Shown: positions 1 to 9,028, counted from the stretch's first letter. The stretch: 17,218 bases of DNA from Hemicentrotus pulcherrimus (GCA_003118195.1 BEXV01002848.1:37391-54608); one strand, 5' to 3'. Notes: generated from the sequence alone by a model not told the origin. Made by a program: numbers and translations.

Positions 1-1707
1 ATCATTAATCTGCTTTGAGGAGTCGTGCACCCTATGATGTAAGAATTGTAAGTACTCCTTTTGCAGATTTAACAATAATGTCGCCAGAAAATTTTTATTT
101 GTAGCCTGTACGACAGTAGAACCGAAGCTCCGACGCCTGCAGCGCCGGTGTTGGAGCTTCCCGGAGTTATATGAAACCAGAGTTTCGTGTATGAATTTTT
201 TAAAGTCGCGATCAATCAAACAAACATCTTTTGAGCCCCCCTCCTCCTCCATTTGCTCCGACCCAAACAATTCTCAAATGTTTATTTTCCCTAAAGAAAA
301 TGTTCGGACATACAATGGTCATGTACATTCACCCCCTAAATATGATTATTGCAAATAGTTTGAAACAAATCTATTCCATCACCCAAAAAATGAAAGTTCA
401 TGAAATTTATAGCAAACAGTTGGAATATATTGAAGTCAGTTTTGGGCAGAAGTTATCCTCTGGTATATAGCCATTGCCCGTTACAAATATATTATGTTGT
501 AAAACAATTGTGAGTTACTACATTGTGTGTGTGAGGGGTGGGGGGGGGTGGCTCAGTGAGTGGTGCAGGACACAGCATAATTGCAGCACACATGGGCATA
601 ACTCATACCCACCCAAGTGACTTTGTCAAGTACAATCCCCGATTAGCACTAACTAGACAGAGGAAGTGGACGTGTAATTGATAATGGCATTGGGAAGTCT
701 AGAGGGTGATTACACTTTTATTGGAAATGTCCTTTCTTTTCATAATCTACACTTGGACACATTGATGCAAAAAGCAAAAACAAACTTCTTTGTCTTATAA
801 CAATACCATTCTCTTCTCTTTCCTCTCAGTACATAGCTTGTACTTAGTTAAACTAAATATTAAAATATTTGGTGACCTGCCTCACTCTATAATAAAAGAT
901 TGATAAATGTACACTAGTGGAATGAAAGAGAGGGAGTGTTGCCAATTTGAATAGAAATGATAGAGATTGGCAAGACAGGTGCAGTGATACTCGCTGGTCA
1001 TGATTTGAATGGCGTGAACTTGCATGGTGAGTGTTGCAAGAGAAGGATACATAGAGATGAAAATGGAAATTGAAGAGAATAAATTCATCCCCCAATGTTA
1101 TGACTGAAAAAGGGTCAACACATGGGTCTAATGCTAGAATAATCAACAACCGAAAATGGCCTATCCTACCATTGCATTATTGGCAAGATATTGATGTCAA
1201 TATTAAGCCAAACTCCTGAATTCTTTGGGCCCTTTGAATTTTATTATTGGCCAAATTTTCCAGGATTTTTGTGAACAAAGTATAGGATCTATGATTTTCA
1301 GGCCTACACTTGCTTACTATTCATGTAACAAATAAACTATAGGTTAGATACAGCATAATACATGTAAGAACTAAAAATAAAACGGTCCATTTTAGAATGT
1401 ATTTAAAACTGAAGAAGTTTGCAGTACATTTCTTTTTGCACTACTTGTTGATGTCAGTCATGATGGGGAGTAGCACATTATTGAGGCGGATATACCATGC
1501 TAGTACCTACATGTACTCATGTAACATGCAATCTGACAGACAATGACAAGTTCTCACATCTAGAATGTGTAAAAGGAAACACATGTAGAGTCTTCGTTCG
1601 GATGCATCTCGTTTTCACTCTTCATTGTTCTCTCATCTATTGTGGATGACCTTTGTTGTATTCCTAGGGCAGGTTGATTACCAACATCCCCCCTCCTCTC
1701 ATCTGCA
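1..1707. other. upstream non-coding region
   Basis: I see no gene here on either strand. Open frames are short and have no recognisable domain; the longest is 98 codons on the minus strand at 853-1149. Contents are a strong hairpin at 124-160, a G-run at 534-550 (a GGGG tract, a T, then nine G) and two TACATGTA palindromes (1359, 1508). The base composition is ordinary AT-rich intergenic or intronic DNA. If the gene has further upstream exons, this stretch would be intron. Confidence 0.6.
124..160. repeat. 14-bp stem hairpin with 9-nt loop
   Basis: Arms 124-137 (GAAGCTCCGACGCC) and 147-160 (GGTGTTGGAGCTTC) pair over all 14 positions as RNA. Twelve are Watson-Crick and two are G-U wobbles. 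The loop is 138-146 (TGCAGCGCC). It is far more GC-rich than its surroundings. It could be the core of an old interspersed repeat or a structured RNA; nothing in the sequence decides between these. Confidence 0.6.
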
Positions 1708-1727
1708 CCCCACCCTCCCACCCACCC
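1708..1727 (-). promoter_or_regulatory. predicted G-quadruplex on the minus strand upstream of the promoter
   Basis: The + strand has five C-tracts of 3-4 bases separated by single A or T bases. The minus strand therefore reads five G-tracts with one-base loops, the pattern that folds most stably into a parallel quadruplex. It sits about 270-290 bp before the proposed transcription start and inside a broader C-rich stretch (1687-1747). A regulatory role is inferred from position only. Confidence 0.5.
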
Positions 1728-1778
1728 ACACTCCAACCAACCCCCTGTCAGTCTCACCAGTGACTAAGGCAGTCTCTG

Positions 1779-1783
1779 ATTGG
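1779..1783 (-). promoter_or_regulatory. CCAAT box (NF-Y type), inverted
   Basis: ATTGG lies within CTGATTGGTC, whose complement GACCAATCAG matches the extended NF-Y preference on both flanks. It is about 210 bp before the proposed start site, somewhat farther than the commonest CCAAT position. A second CCAAT in the other orientation lies 90 bp downstream. Confidence 0.5.
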
Positions 1784-1822
1784 TCGATGTAGTTAGGGAA
1801 GTTGCTACTTCCTGTGTCAGTG

Positions 1823-1837
1823 GTTGCCACAGGTGGC
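1823..1837 (+). promoter_or_regulatory. weak RFX X-box-like site
   Basis: GTTGCC-ACA-GGTGGC gives a perfect left half-site for the RFX X-box (GTNRCC). The right half differs from RGYAAC at two bases, and the spacer is 3 nt. RFX factors drive many ciliary genes, so such a site about 160-170 bp before the start of an axonemal gene is plausible. The mismatches make it tentative. A related GTTGCTAC half-site is at 1801-1808. Confidence 0.25.
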
Positions 1838-1868
1838 TTTAAGAGGGGCTTGTTCTCAGCTCTAGGAA

Positions 1869-1873
1869 CCAAT
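1869..1873 (+). promoter_or_regulatory. CCAAT box, direct
   Basis: AACCAATGAG contains CCAAT with the preferred upstream purines. It is about 120 bp before the proposed start site, within the usual range for NF-Y. Pairing with the inverted box at 1779-1783 is typical of NF-Y promoters. Confidence 0.5.
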
Positions 1874-1960
1874 GAGCCTAGAGCTCTTCGTGTGATTCAC
1901 AGACAGGCCTGATTCACAAACTCTCTCTCTTTCCTCAATGCCTGGCCCTGTCACGCCGGC

Positions 1961-1997
1961 TTAAAAAGGGAGAACTTTAGGGCGTTGTCTATCAGTT
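1961..1997 (+). promoter_or_regulatory. candidate core promoter: TATA-like box plus initiator
   Basis: TTAAAAAG at 1961-1968 is TATA-like. TCAGTT at 1992-1997 matches a classic metazoan initiator, with the A at 1994 as the likely +1. The 33-bp spacing between the first T of the TATA-like box and this A is close to the usual 30-31. The following 198 nt have no ATG and end at a usable splice donor, as expected for a 5' leader. Assignment to DNAI7 rests on strand and order, since it is the only gene seen downstream. TATA boxes are not typical of ciliary genes, so it could also serve an alternative or unrelated transcript. Confidence 0.45.
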
Positions 1998-2191
1998 CCG
2001 TGCCGTTTGCAACTTTGGAAGGAACAGTTCTTGGTTTGTGGAAGCTTCGGCTTTGAGCGCTTATTCAATCCCTGTTGCTGCAGCAGCTTCTCTGCTTGGA
2101 GTCAGTGCCTCGTACAGTGTTAGAGATCCAGTGAAACATTTAGACTCAAGACTGTGATCTTAGCGGCTGACTGGACTCACATTGCGTCAAG
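1994..2191 (+). other. probable non-coding first exon (5' UTR)
   Basis: It runs from the proposed start A to a splice donor (TCAAG|GTGTGT, intron beginning at 2192). No ATG occurs in its 198 nt on the + strand, and it is richer in GC than the intron that follows. If real, the next exon should carry the start codon. No transcript evidence is available, so both ends are predictions. Confidence 0.4.
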
Positions 2192-3131
2192 GTGTGTACT
2201 TTATCTCTAAATCTTCAATAGCTGTGTTCTTACTGTGTCTGTTGGTTTCTCTGTTATTAAGTTATTCAAAGTTAATAATCTATGCTAAGAAGTACATGTA
2301 AGTCTTAGGCATTTCGTTTTGTTGAGAATATTCCATGTAAGAAAGCCACATTAGTACATGTAGTATATCAATCCTAATTTTGGGGCATTTTTGATTTGGT
2401 AGGTTACAGTGATACATGTAGTTGCAGAACTAAGTCTAAGTACTGCTCAATGCACTAATAGTTCAAAGACTCCCCTCAGAGACTGTAGATCCTGATAACA
2501 AGTGCTCTTGTTTCACAATTTTTAAAAACATTTCTAAGAGACACATAAAATGTTCCATGTGTTGCTTCAAAAAGCCAACAATCTTGAGTAGATATGCTTA
2601 AGTACATACATGTACATATGAACAATGCTAATCTGAAATAGGATATATTTCTTTCTATGATAAATTACACAATAATCTTATTTTGTTCATGATTACATCG
2701 TTCAACGCTTGACATTGTAAAGACACAAGCTATTAACCATGACCCCTACCTTACAAGCATGTACTAGTGTTGTCCAACTCTCATTGTTCAGGACAGATAC
2801 TGTTACGTGTAATTAGTTTTGGTCGGTTATTGTTTATAGAGAAACGAACAATGAATAATTTTTTGCATATTGCTCCCGAGCGGATAGGTTGTTTCCTACA
2901 TGGTTTCCGAGAGGAAATGCTCAGGTCTCTGAAATGTCAAAAGTCTGCTTGCTTTTGTTGTTACACCTGCTAGATCTCTCCCGATTGATATCACACACAA
3001 ACTGGTCTCCCCACACTGGAAGGCTACAGTAAGTTGGGAATTGCATTGCTCAATTTTTTAGGTTGTGCATTATGCAATAGTTAGGGTAGGGCTATGCTCT
3101 AACTTTCATGGGATTGGGTTGAGATTAAGAT

Positions 3132-3148
3132 TTTAAGAGTCTGTAAGC
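3132..3148 (+). repeat. 17-bp exact direct repeat, copy 1
   Basis: TTTAAGAGTCTGTAAGC occurs here and again at 6013-6029 in the same orientation. The flanks do not obviously align. Each copy contains GTAAGC, which resembles a splice donor core. Confidence 0.5.
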
Positions 3149-3175
3149 ACTAGACGTATGTAAATAATTTGAAGT

Positions 3176-3197
3176 GGGGAGGGGGAGGGGGAGGGGG
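3176..3197 (+). repeat. G-quadruplex motif, four G-tracts with single-A loops
   Basis: GGGG-A-GGGGG-A-GGGGG-A-GGGGG on the + (RNA-like) strand. One-base loops favour a very stable parallel quadruplex. It lies about 1 kb into the proposed first intron, so it could form in the nascent transcript or on the non-template strand. It may equally be a simple GGGGGA microsatellite. Confidence 0.6.
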
Positions 3198-3499
3198 TCC
3201 AGACTTGGATTTTGAGCACCTACATGTGTGTTTCTTGCACAACTGCTTGTTTAAAGTAGGACTGGTTAACAAATTGTTTTTAGAAGGACAGTTGCTGGAA
3301 TTATGGCCCCAAAACAAGAAAATAAAACTTTGTTTCAGTTCAGTATCACTATATAGACGTAATACGTCTTGCAATTTTTGTTTCATTCTTTTTCTCCTGT
3401 TTTTTGAGAGAGCTTTTTATTAGTAATTTACTTTCATGAACTCAATACATTGTTAAAAGCGGATATCGTGAATTATGTGTATATTTAACATTGTTATCC

Positions 3500-3518
3500 T
3501 TTATTTATTTATTTATTT
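3500..3518. repeat. (TTTA)n microsatellite
   Basis: About four and a half tandem units of TTTA, near-uninterrupted, in AT-rich intron. Confidence 0.7.
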
Positions 3519-4043
3519 AATGGGCCGTAGAACGCGATGAATGTGTGGTATTTGGGTTTATGGGATATTATCTGTCAAATATAATACAAGAGAATCTAGT
3601 TCCTCTTGTTTATCGATTTCAAAACTGTTATTAACCATTCCATTGATGCATGTAATACTCAAAGGGAAAGAAAAAAAAACCCGAAGCAAAACAAAAACTA
3701 ATTGTACAAACAGCTTTTGAAAATGTATTGTCATTGTTAAGAGCTAGATTTTTAAATTCAAAATGACTTTATTTAGATATCAAAATCATTTTCAATTAAT
3801 TAATTTTGAACTTGTGCAACTAGGCTTCAATGTTGAAAAGTAAGAATAATGCTTCCCTTTTTCTACATTTCATTTTTAATAGAAAATCTCTTCCAATAGA
3901 TTTATTAAGAACATTTAAACTAAACCTTCCTTTCAACATTGAAATCAGTTATAATGCATGTATTGGAGGCCCTTCTTGCTAAATCAGTGGTAACATTTCA
4001 AATCAGTATTTAATAAATCAATCCATTGAACTACACATAGGCC

Positions 4044-4063
4044 TACATGTACATGTACATGTA
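4044..4063. repeat. tandem TACATG repeat (three overlapping TACATGTA palindromes)
   Basis: The 6-bp period TACATG repeats three times, so the 8-bp palindrome TACATGTA appears at 4044, 4050 and 4056. It is the densest example of a word that recurs throughout the non-coding part of this window. Confidence 0.8.
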
Positions 4064-5043
4064 CAGTTTATGTGTGTATGGATAATTATAAAGAGAAGGT
4101 CCACTGGTTTGTTAGATTTGACCCGAGGTTCAAAGGTCAGCCAATGGGTAAACCACCTGGGATTTGGGTTGGAACCATGAGCAATGGCTTTCGCAGGAAA
4201 TAGAGATTAGTGCTTGAGACTGAGGTCTTTGTCCTGTGAGCATACCTGTAGACCAGGCTCTTTGTTCTGCATTCCGTTAGGTTCTAAGGCTGGTTCCATT
4301 CTTCACTCAAGTGCTGCTCCATTCATTCATGCATTCAAACATTTCCCGCCACAATGCATCACAGCTAGTACTGGTAGAAGGCATGTGTGCGTGCGTGAGT
4401 GCACAGCCAGCCTGGCCTGGCCTTGAGAGTCTAGTGCGCAGCTATGCACTAACCATGTGCGGATTGCTCAAGTGTAGAGCTTTTTGTATTGCCTACTCTG
4501 AACATGCATGAGTCTGAGCATGGTTGGTTGGTCCTCCAAAATACTTGTCTGAGTTTTAACTGGAGGTCCTTGGTCTGAGTAAAGCATCTTGTTCCTGTAC
4601 CAGTGCTGGACTAGCAATTTCTCCTATGGTTTATTCCTTGTGGTATGTCCATTTTCGGCAAGGATAAGTAAGTAAGAGTTTCTCTATTGGTTTTAATTTC
4701 TTTTGAAAATGAAGTCTATCAAGCTAAATTAAATCTTTGGATTTAGGTGTGAAAATCTGTGTGTATTTCAATGGGAAATTACTATGAATTCTCATGCTGC
4801 TTTATTGAACAAAATAGTTGAATTATCATGTATTTGTATGTACAGAATTGTCTTATCATTTCTGGCTGCTGCTATTTATGATTGCTTTCAAGTATTCAAA
4901 TTTACCAGTAGATTGGAGTGGATGGTGTATGCTTTGCCTTTTAGTTTTATTAGCTCCTGAGTTCATATGAAGGCCATTGAGCTGACATGTGTTATATGTA
5001 CGTATGCATAGTGACCATAGCTAGAACCAGAGGGCCGAGCTAG

Positions 5044-5061
5044 CTACATGTATACATGTAG
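5044..5061. repeat. 18-bp perfect palindrome
   Basis: CTACATGTATACATGTAG equals its own reverse complement and contains two TACATGTA words back to back (5045, 5053). Confidence 0.8.
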
Positions 5062-5519
5062 ATGCCTTCATACAGGGTAGTTGTAGAATCAAATATATTT
5101 AAATCCTACATTTGTTTTTTTTTCAATTTTGTTGTGTTTGGACTCTTAGAGAGCATTGCAAAATTGACTCTTAGTCTTGGATGTTTTGTGTGTTTGTATC
5201 AATGCCTAATGGTAGCACACAAATGTATGCGTAGTACATTCAGATAGTCACGCTAGATTTTACCATTCATTGTATGAAATTGACTTCCTCTGCCATTTGC
5301 AATCAATTACTTTGCAGCAACATGAATGGTGGTATTACAGGAGCATTGTTTTTTAGATACTGGGCTTTGACTAGCTATAAAGTTTAAGCCATTGTTCATT
5401 CATTCTTGACTGAAAGACAATACCCATTGTGTCTTTCTGTACATTGCAGCCTTTACACATCTAGCACCATTCAATGAAGAGAAAGTTGCACATAGGTCTA
5501 CATGTAGATTAAAGATAAA

Positions 5520-5846
5520 CTCCAGTTCTGGTAAAAAAAAAAAAAAATCTCACAGAATCAAACGAAACTTACACTGAATGTTCAAGATTACAAATAAATG
5601 TATAATGAGCATAGAAAGACAAGGAAATCAAGGTAGTACTAGCCCCGACACCATGTGTGTTGTCCCATATATAGCTTTATGTGTACAGTGCTTGTTACTT
5701 CACCAAGACTTGGTCAAATTTATTATGATTTTGATGACTCCAGAACCTTGCAGTGCACACCAATACTTACATGCTACATGATCAACTGTTTCTTATCCTT
5801 TCCACACCTTTTCAGCTCTTAATTGTGAACTACATATCAACTCAAG
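5520..5846 (+). mobile_element. unclassified inverted-end element, copy 1 (327 bp)
   Basis: This stretch aligns along its length with the reverse complement of 12399-12777. Matching blocks include an exact 29-bp match (5643-5671 with 12572-12600), an exact 25-bp match ending at 5589 and an exact 28-bp match starting near 5724. The left end CTCCAGTTCTGGTAA resembles the other copy's terminal CTTGAGTTCTGGTAA. The right end is decayed but still finishes in ACTCAAG. It lacks about 40 bp present in the other copy near 5600 and has an A15 run near its left end. No protein is encoded. The size and inverted ends suggest a MITE; no target duplication is visible, so the class is uncertain. Confidence 0.75.
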
Positions 5847-6012
5847 TATGGTTTCTTTATGATGATCTATTTTTAGAGCCTAACAATTGGAAGCAAAAGT
5901 TTATAAAAAATTAAAAAAAAAACCAACAGGTCTACATTAAACAAGGCTTGTGACACCACTTCTGAATTAGAACCTCTGTCAATCTTTGAGAGTCTCTTAT
6001 CCCCAATCTTTC

Positions 6013-6029
6013 TTTAAGAGTCTGTAAGC
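6013..6029 (+). repeat. 17-bp exact direct repeat, copy 2
   Basis: Identical to 3132-3148. An exact 17-mer match is not expected by chance in 17 kb of unbiased sequence, so a shared repeat fragment is likely. Confidence 0.5.
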
Positions 6030-6967
6030 CCCTGAACAAATGTTATATAAAGTATAGTTGTTGGTTTAATTTCACACTTCATGTACATAGCATTATGCCT
6101 CCTACATGTATTTCAAGTGTAACAAGTTGTTGAATATGCTACTTCCACAGACCACAGTACATACACGTAAGCACTTGTGATATAACACACTGAGCTAACC
6201 AAATTTTAATCAATATCCATTGCAAACTGTTACAGACTTTTATTCACACAGTAAGGGAGGTGTGTGCTGATTTATATGCCTTTGATATTGGAGCCCTTTC
6301 AGTGTGGTTCATTGTGTGATAGCTGGGCTATTTGCAATTAAGCTTGACAGGGTTCAAATGGTCCTCCATGGCTGGTTATGTGTTGTGTGTGATATTCATT
6401 GTCTTGCAAACAACAAGCCAATTAAAGGTTGTTTAGATATGGCTCAAATGCTGCCATGTTTAAAAAACGTGTTACATGAATTGCAACTGCGCAATTTAAA
6501 GGCCTTATGCACATTAGTGAGCTCTGTATTGGAAGATACAGTATTGTATTAGCGTAGAACACATTCCATGATCCGAAGAAGGAAAAACAGTACTGTTTTG
6601 CCTCCACTGAACACTGCTTGCTTATTGTGCTTTACTGATAATAGGCAAACGTGTGGAGCATATATTTTCTTTAGCACATAAATATATGTATTCTTAGTCA
6701 ATATAATTCTGAATTAGTGTAAAAGAATGTCCTGTTCGATGTACTTAACACTGAGATCATATATTTCCTCCATGAAAGGCAAAGTGTAAGAATTTCAGGA
6801 TTATACTTCGGCTATATTAAGCTCTTTAAATAGTAATCAATACTTTGCATGTTTGAATAACTAACAGGAAATAATCTCTTGTTCTGTTATTTCATTTTCA
6901 TTTTGTAGAATCCTGTTAACATCCGTAAATTAAATTTTGTCTTCTTTTGTGCTTTGTTTTCTCGTAG

Positions 6968-7059
6968 AGGAAGAACGGGCCCGCAAAGAACAAGAGGATA
7001 ACGAGCGTCTGGAACGAGAAAGATTAGAACGAGAGGAAAGAGAAAAGATCTTAGCTCAA
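6968..7059 (+). CDS. DNAI7: DNAI7 coding exon, N-terminal charged coiled coil
   Basis: It encodes residues 1-30, EERARKEQEDNERLERERLE followed by REEREKILAQ, an unbroken Glu/Arg helix with coiled-coil character. Vertebrate CASC1/DNAI7 has the same kind of Glu/Lys/Arg-rich helix near its N-terminus, ahead of the first conserved domain. The acceptor follows a T-rich tract and TCGTAG. The first two bases (AG) complete a codon begun in the unseen previous exon, so the residue before EER is probably Glu, Lys or Gln. The donor is a strong CAA|GTAAGT at phase 0. An alternative acceptor two bases downstream (6968-6969) would start the exon on a codon boundary. The exon would be hard to assign alone; it is accepted because it joins in frame to the next ones. 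Confidence 0.8.
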
Positions 7060-7484
7060 GTAAGTTATCACATTTATAATGATTTTTCACATTTTTCAAA
7101 GTTACGTAATCTTTTTTTTCTTTTCTTATCCCTTCACTAGAGCAGTTGGTTTCAGTAAATAATAAGTGTTGCTTTCATGAAGTATAATTACTATTTAGAA
7201 TTAAAAAAGGAAGTAATATTACAAGGTTATGGCTTTGAGGAGGTTAGTTAGGGATCCGTAAAGTAATTACACCCATTCTCAATGTTGGCATGATTTAGCG
7301 TATGTTAACTTGTAGATATCCTCTGCCTAGACTAGAGAGTGTTAACTCTATGTTAAAGCATATGTGACAGCAACCTTCTGGCTCTAAACTGACAACATAC
7401 ATGTAGGGTATGCCAAGAATGTCTTGAGACAATAAATAAAGTTCCAACTTGTCTAAGCATACTCTATTGACTAGCTGGTCCAAG

Positions 7485-7504
7485 ATGCACATGTACATGT
7501 GCAT
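7485..7504. repeat. 20-bp perfect palindrome
   Basis: ATGCACATGTACATGTGCAT is its own reverse complement and is built on the ACATGT core common in this window. Confidence 0.8.
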
Positions 7505-8132
7505 ATCTCACTCAAAGTATGTTGTTAGATATGCCTGGATCATTGATTTACTGCATTGCCATACACAAGAAAATATTTCATTACCTCTCGGCTCTCACAC
7601 TTATATTTTCCTGGTGAAAGGATTCCTCTTTTTTTTTGGTGCACACAAATACTTCAACCATTCAAATTTCAAAATGTTCACATCTCCATTCCGTCAAAAT
7701 AGTTGAAGAAAAAAAAATTAAAACTGAAAAGAAGCAGTTTCAATTTCACTAAAAAATTGTGGAGCTCTTTTTTACTTTAAACTATTCAAATTGTTCTAAA
7801 TGTCTACACTGATTCGCACTATGGAGAGTACAAAGGAAATTACTACATGGTTGGCATCCGTCTGTATTGATAGAACTTTCCAAATGTTCAGGGGTTTGAT
7901 ATTGAGAAAAAGTTGTTAGCACGCTCCTGCTGTGTGAGTCATGGCCCAAGCATTATGACACGTTAATCACAGGAAACTCTACTCATCTTTTGTTTCTTCT
8001 TAGTGCCAGTGTGGTATGATTTTTTTCTTCTAAAGCCATAATTGTACATATCCTGATCGGAGAAACCTCGCAAGGAAAAGCTTCATTATCATTAGGATGA
8101 ACAATTGTTTCATCATCACCCTTCGAAAGGAT

Positions 8133-8177
8133 ATCCTCTTTCTCTCTATCTCCCTCTCCCTCTCCCCTCACTCTCCT
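8133..8177 (+). repeat. polypyrimidine (CT-rich) tract
   Basis: A run of TCTC/CCCTCT units almost free of purines, intronic and far from the next acceptor (8387), so it is more likely a degenerate microsatellite than a splice signal. Confidence 0.6.
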
Positions 8178-8387
8178 TGATCCGAAAGTCACTTTCTTGT
8201 TGTATGGGCGCATGTTTCGCAAGTTTAAATGCAGGAAGATTCCTTTAATTCCATTAGGTTGTTCATTGTGTTGTTTGGAACCGGTAACCTGGTAAACAAG
8301 CTTACATGTATATGATAATTACACTTCAGTACTATATTGCCGTGAAACTAACATTCTTTGTAATATTATTTTTGATCTTATTAATAG

Positions 8388-8492
8388 GAACATCAGCGAC
8401 ATGCAGCAGAACTTGCCCAGCTTGCATCCATCTTGGAGGGAAACTACACAGCCCTTCACCATGTTAGAGAGGCCAGGAGAGCTCAGGCCAAG
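8388..8492 (+). CDS. DNAI7: DNAI7 coding exon, helical linker before the CDGSPDP domain
   Basis: It encodes residues 31-65: EHQRHAAELAQLASILEGNY then TALHHVREARRAQAK. This is exactly 35 codons, phase 0 at both ends. It continues the amphipathic helix of the previous exon and leads to the conserved Trp of the next, the same order as in vertebrate DNAI7. The acceptor is AATAG and the donor AAG|GTATGT. The frame stays open past the donor to 8602, but that readthrough has no family resemblance. Because it is symmetrical (0-0), skipping would keep the frame. Confidence 0.85.
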
Positions 8493-8887
8493 GTATGTTC
8501 AGCTTCACCCACATTGCCTTCAAATCACTGTCCGCTCTGTACCGTCTTACTCCAGTCCAGCCAACAAGTCTGAACCAACCAATCAAAACGTTACATTACC
8601 CTGAATTCATCTCTTATTGCTAGGCTTCACACAAACGGGCACCCAAGTCCGCTCCTTGAACCCCATCAATTTTCTCATAGGGCTCATGCATATTGGCTTC
8701 AAAAAGAGAGGTGCTGTATCATCACGGATATCTCCAGTTTAACTGCCAGTCAAAACCAGATGGTTTGGGGTTAAACGATTACAAAAAAAACCAAAACAAT
8801 ACACGAAAACGAAACCATCCAATTGAAAACGGGATCCGCCATGGGCGGTCGGATACCGGACGGTTTAACGTTTGACTGCAGCACTAG

Positions 8888-8895
8888 TGCAACTC
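8888..8895. repeat. 8-bp target site duplication, left
   Basis: TGCAACTC immediately before the CAGGG end of the element at 8896-9020. Confidence 0.85.
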
Positions 8896-9020
8896 CAGGG
8901 GGAAAAATTCTTATACTATTGGGGTACTTTTCAAGCTTGCCTGCATGACATTTTTTCGTGGGCTGTTTTGGGCATTTCAGGGGCTAAATCGCCCTGAGCC
9001 TCCATGTATTTTTTTCCCTG
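8896..9020 (-). mobile_element. non-autonomous hAT-like MITE, copy 1, with intact target duplication
   Basis: The element starts CAGGGGGAAAAA and ends TTTTTTTCCCTG, giving inverted CAGGG/CCCTG termini like the CAGRG ends of hAT transposons. It is flanked on both sides by the same 8 bp, TGCAACTC (8888-8895 and 9021-9028), the hAT target-duplication length. At 125 bp it encodes nothing and needs a transposase supplied elsewhere. It aligns with the reverse complement of 11744-11933 over both ends but lacks an internal block of roughly 55-60 bp. The orientation label is arbitrary and set relative to that copy. The perfect duplication suggests a fairly recent insertion. Confidence 0.85.
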
Positions 9021-9028
9021 TGCAACTC
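9021..9028. repeat. 8-bp target site duplication, right
   Basis: TGCAACTC immediately after the CCCTG end, identical to 8888-8895. Confidence 0.85.

Larger units (their letters stand above)
2192..6967 (+). other. large first intron (4.8 kb), start-codon exon not located
   Basis: No coding segment here can be supported, although the exon or exons with the initiator ATG should lie in this interval if the promoter assignment is right. The acceptor at 6966-6967 requires the previous exon to end one base into a codon. Contents: a G-quadruplex motif (3176-3197), a TTTA microsatellite (3500-3518), twelve TACATGTA words between 2293 and 6110 including a run of three at 4044-4063, an 18-bp palindrome (5044-5061), an inverted-end element (5520-5846) and a 17-bp repeat shared between 3132 and 6013. 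All open frames in it are short and anonymous. Confidence 0.55.
7060..8387 (+). other. intron, 1.3 kb
   Basis: GTAAGT...TAATAG. No gene is seen inside. It contains a 20-bp perfect palindrome (7485-7504), TACATGTA at 7398 and 8303, and a CT-rich tract (about 8133-8177). The minus-strand open frame at 7983-8222 reads through that tract and is low complexity. Confidence 0.8.

Noticed and set aside
549..640. GTGGCTCAGTGAGTGG resembling a tRNA A box, possible SINE
   Set aside because: No convincing B box follows at the right distance and no SINE body is recognised.
2934..3028. Short frame starting MSKVCLLLLL and reaching a GTAAGT donor, looking like a secreted-protein first exon
   Set aside because: The phase does not match the next DNAI7 exon, there is no supporting promoter or partner exon, and a Leu-rich stretch can arise by chance here.
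4144..4147. ATG G|GTAAAC, which would supply a start codon in the right phase for exon 6968
   Set aside because: A start codon plus one base at a donor is too little evidence, and the Lys-rich N-terminus of the family would be missing.
5578..5633. Candidate DNAI7 start exon: an ATG frame ending CAAG|GTAGTA at the right phase to join exon 6968-7059
   Set aside because: The segment lies inside the repeat 5520-5846 and has a close copy at 12399-12777, so it is mobile-element sequence. Its upstream acceptor also lacks a pyrimidine tract.
7983..8222. Minus-strand 79-codon charged open frame
   Set aside because: It runs through a CT-rich tract, which gives a biased Arg/Glu/Gly composition on the other strand. 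There is no domain and no splice context.
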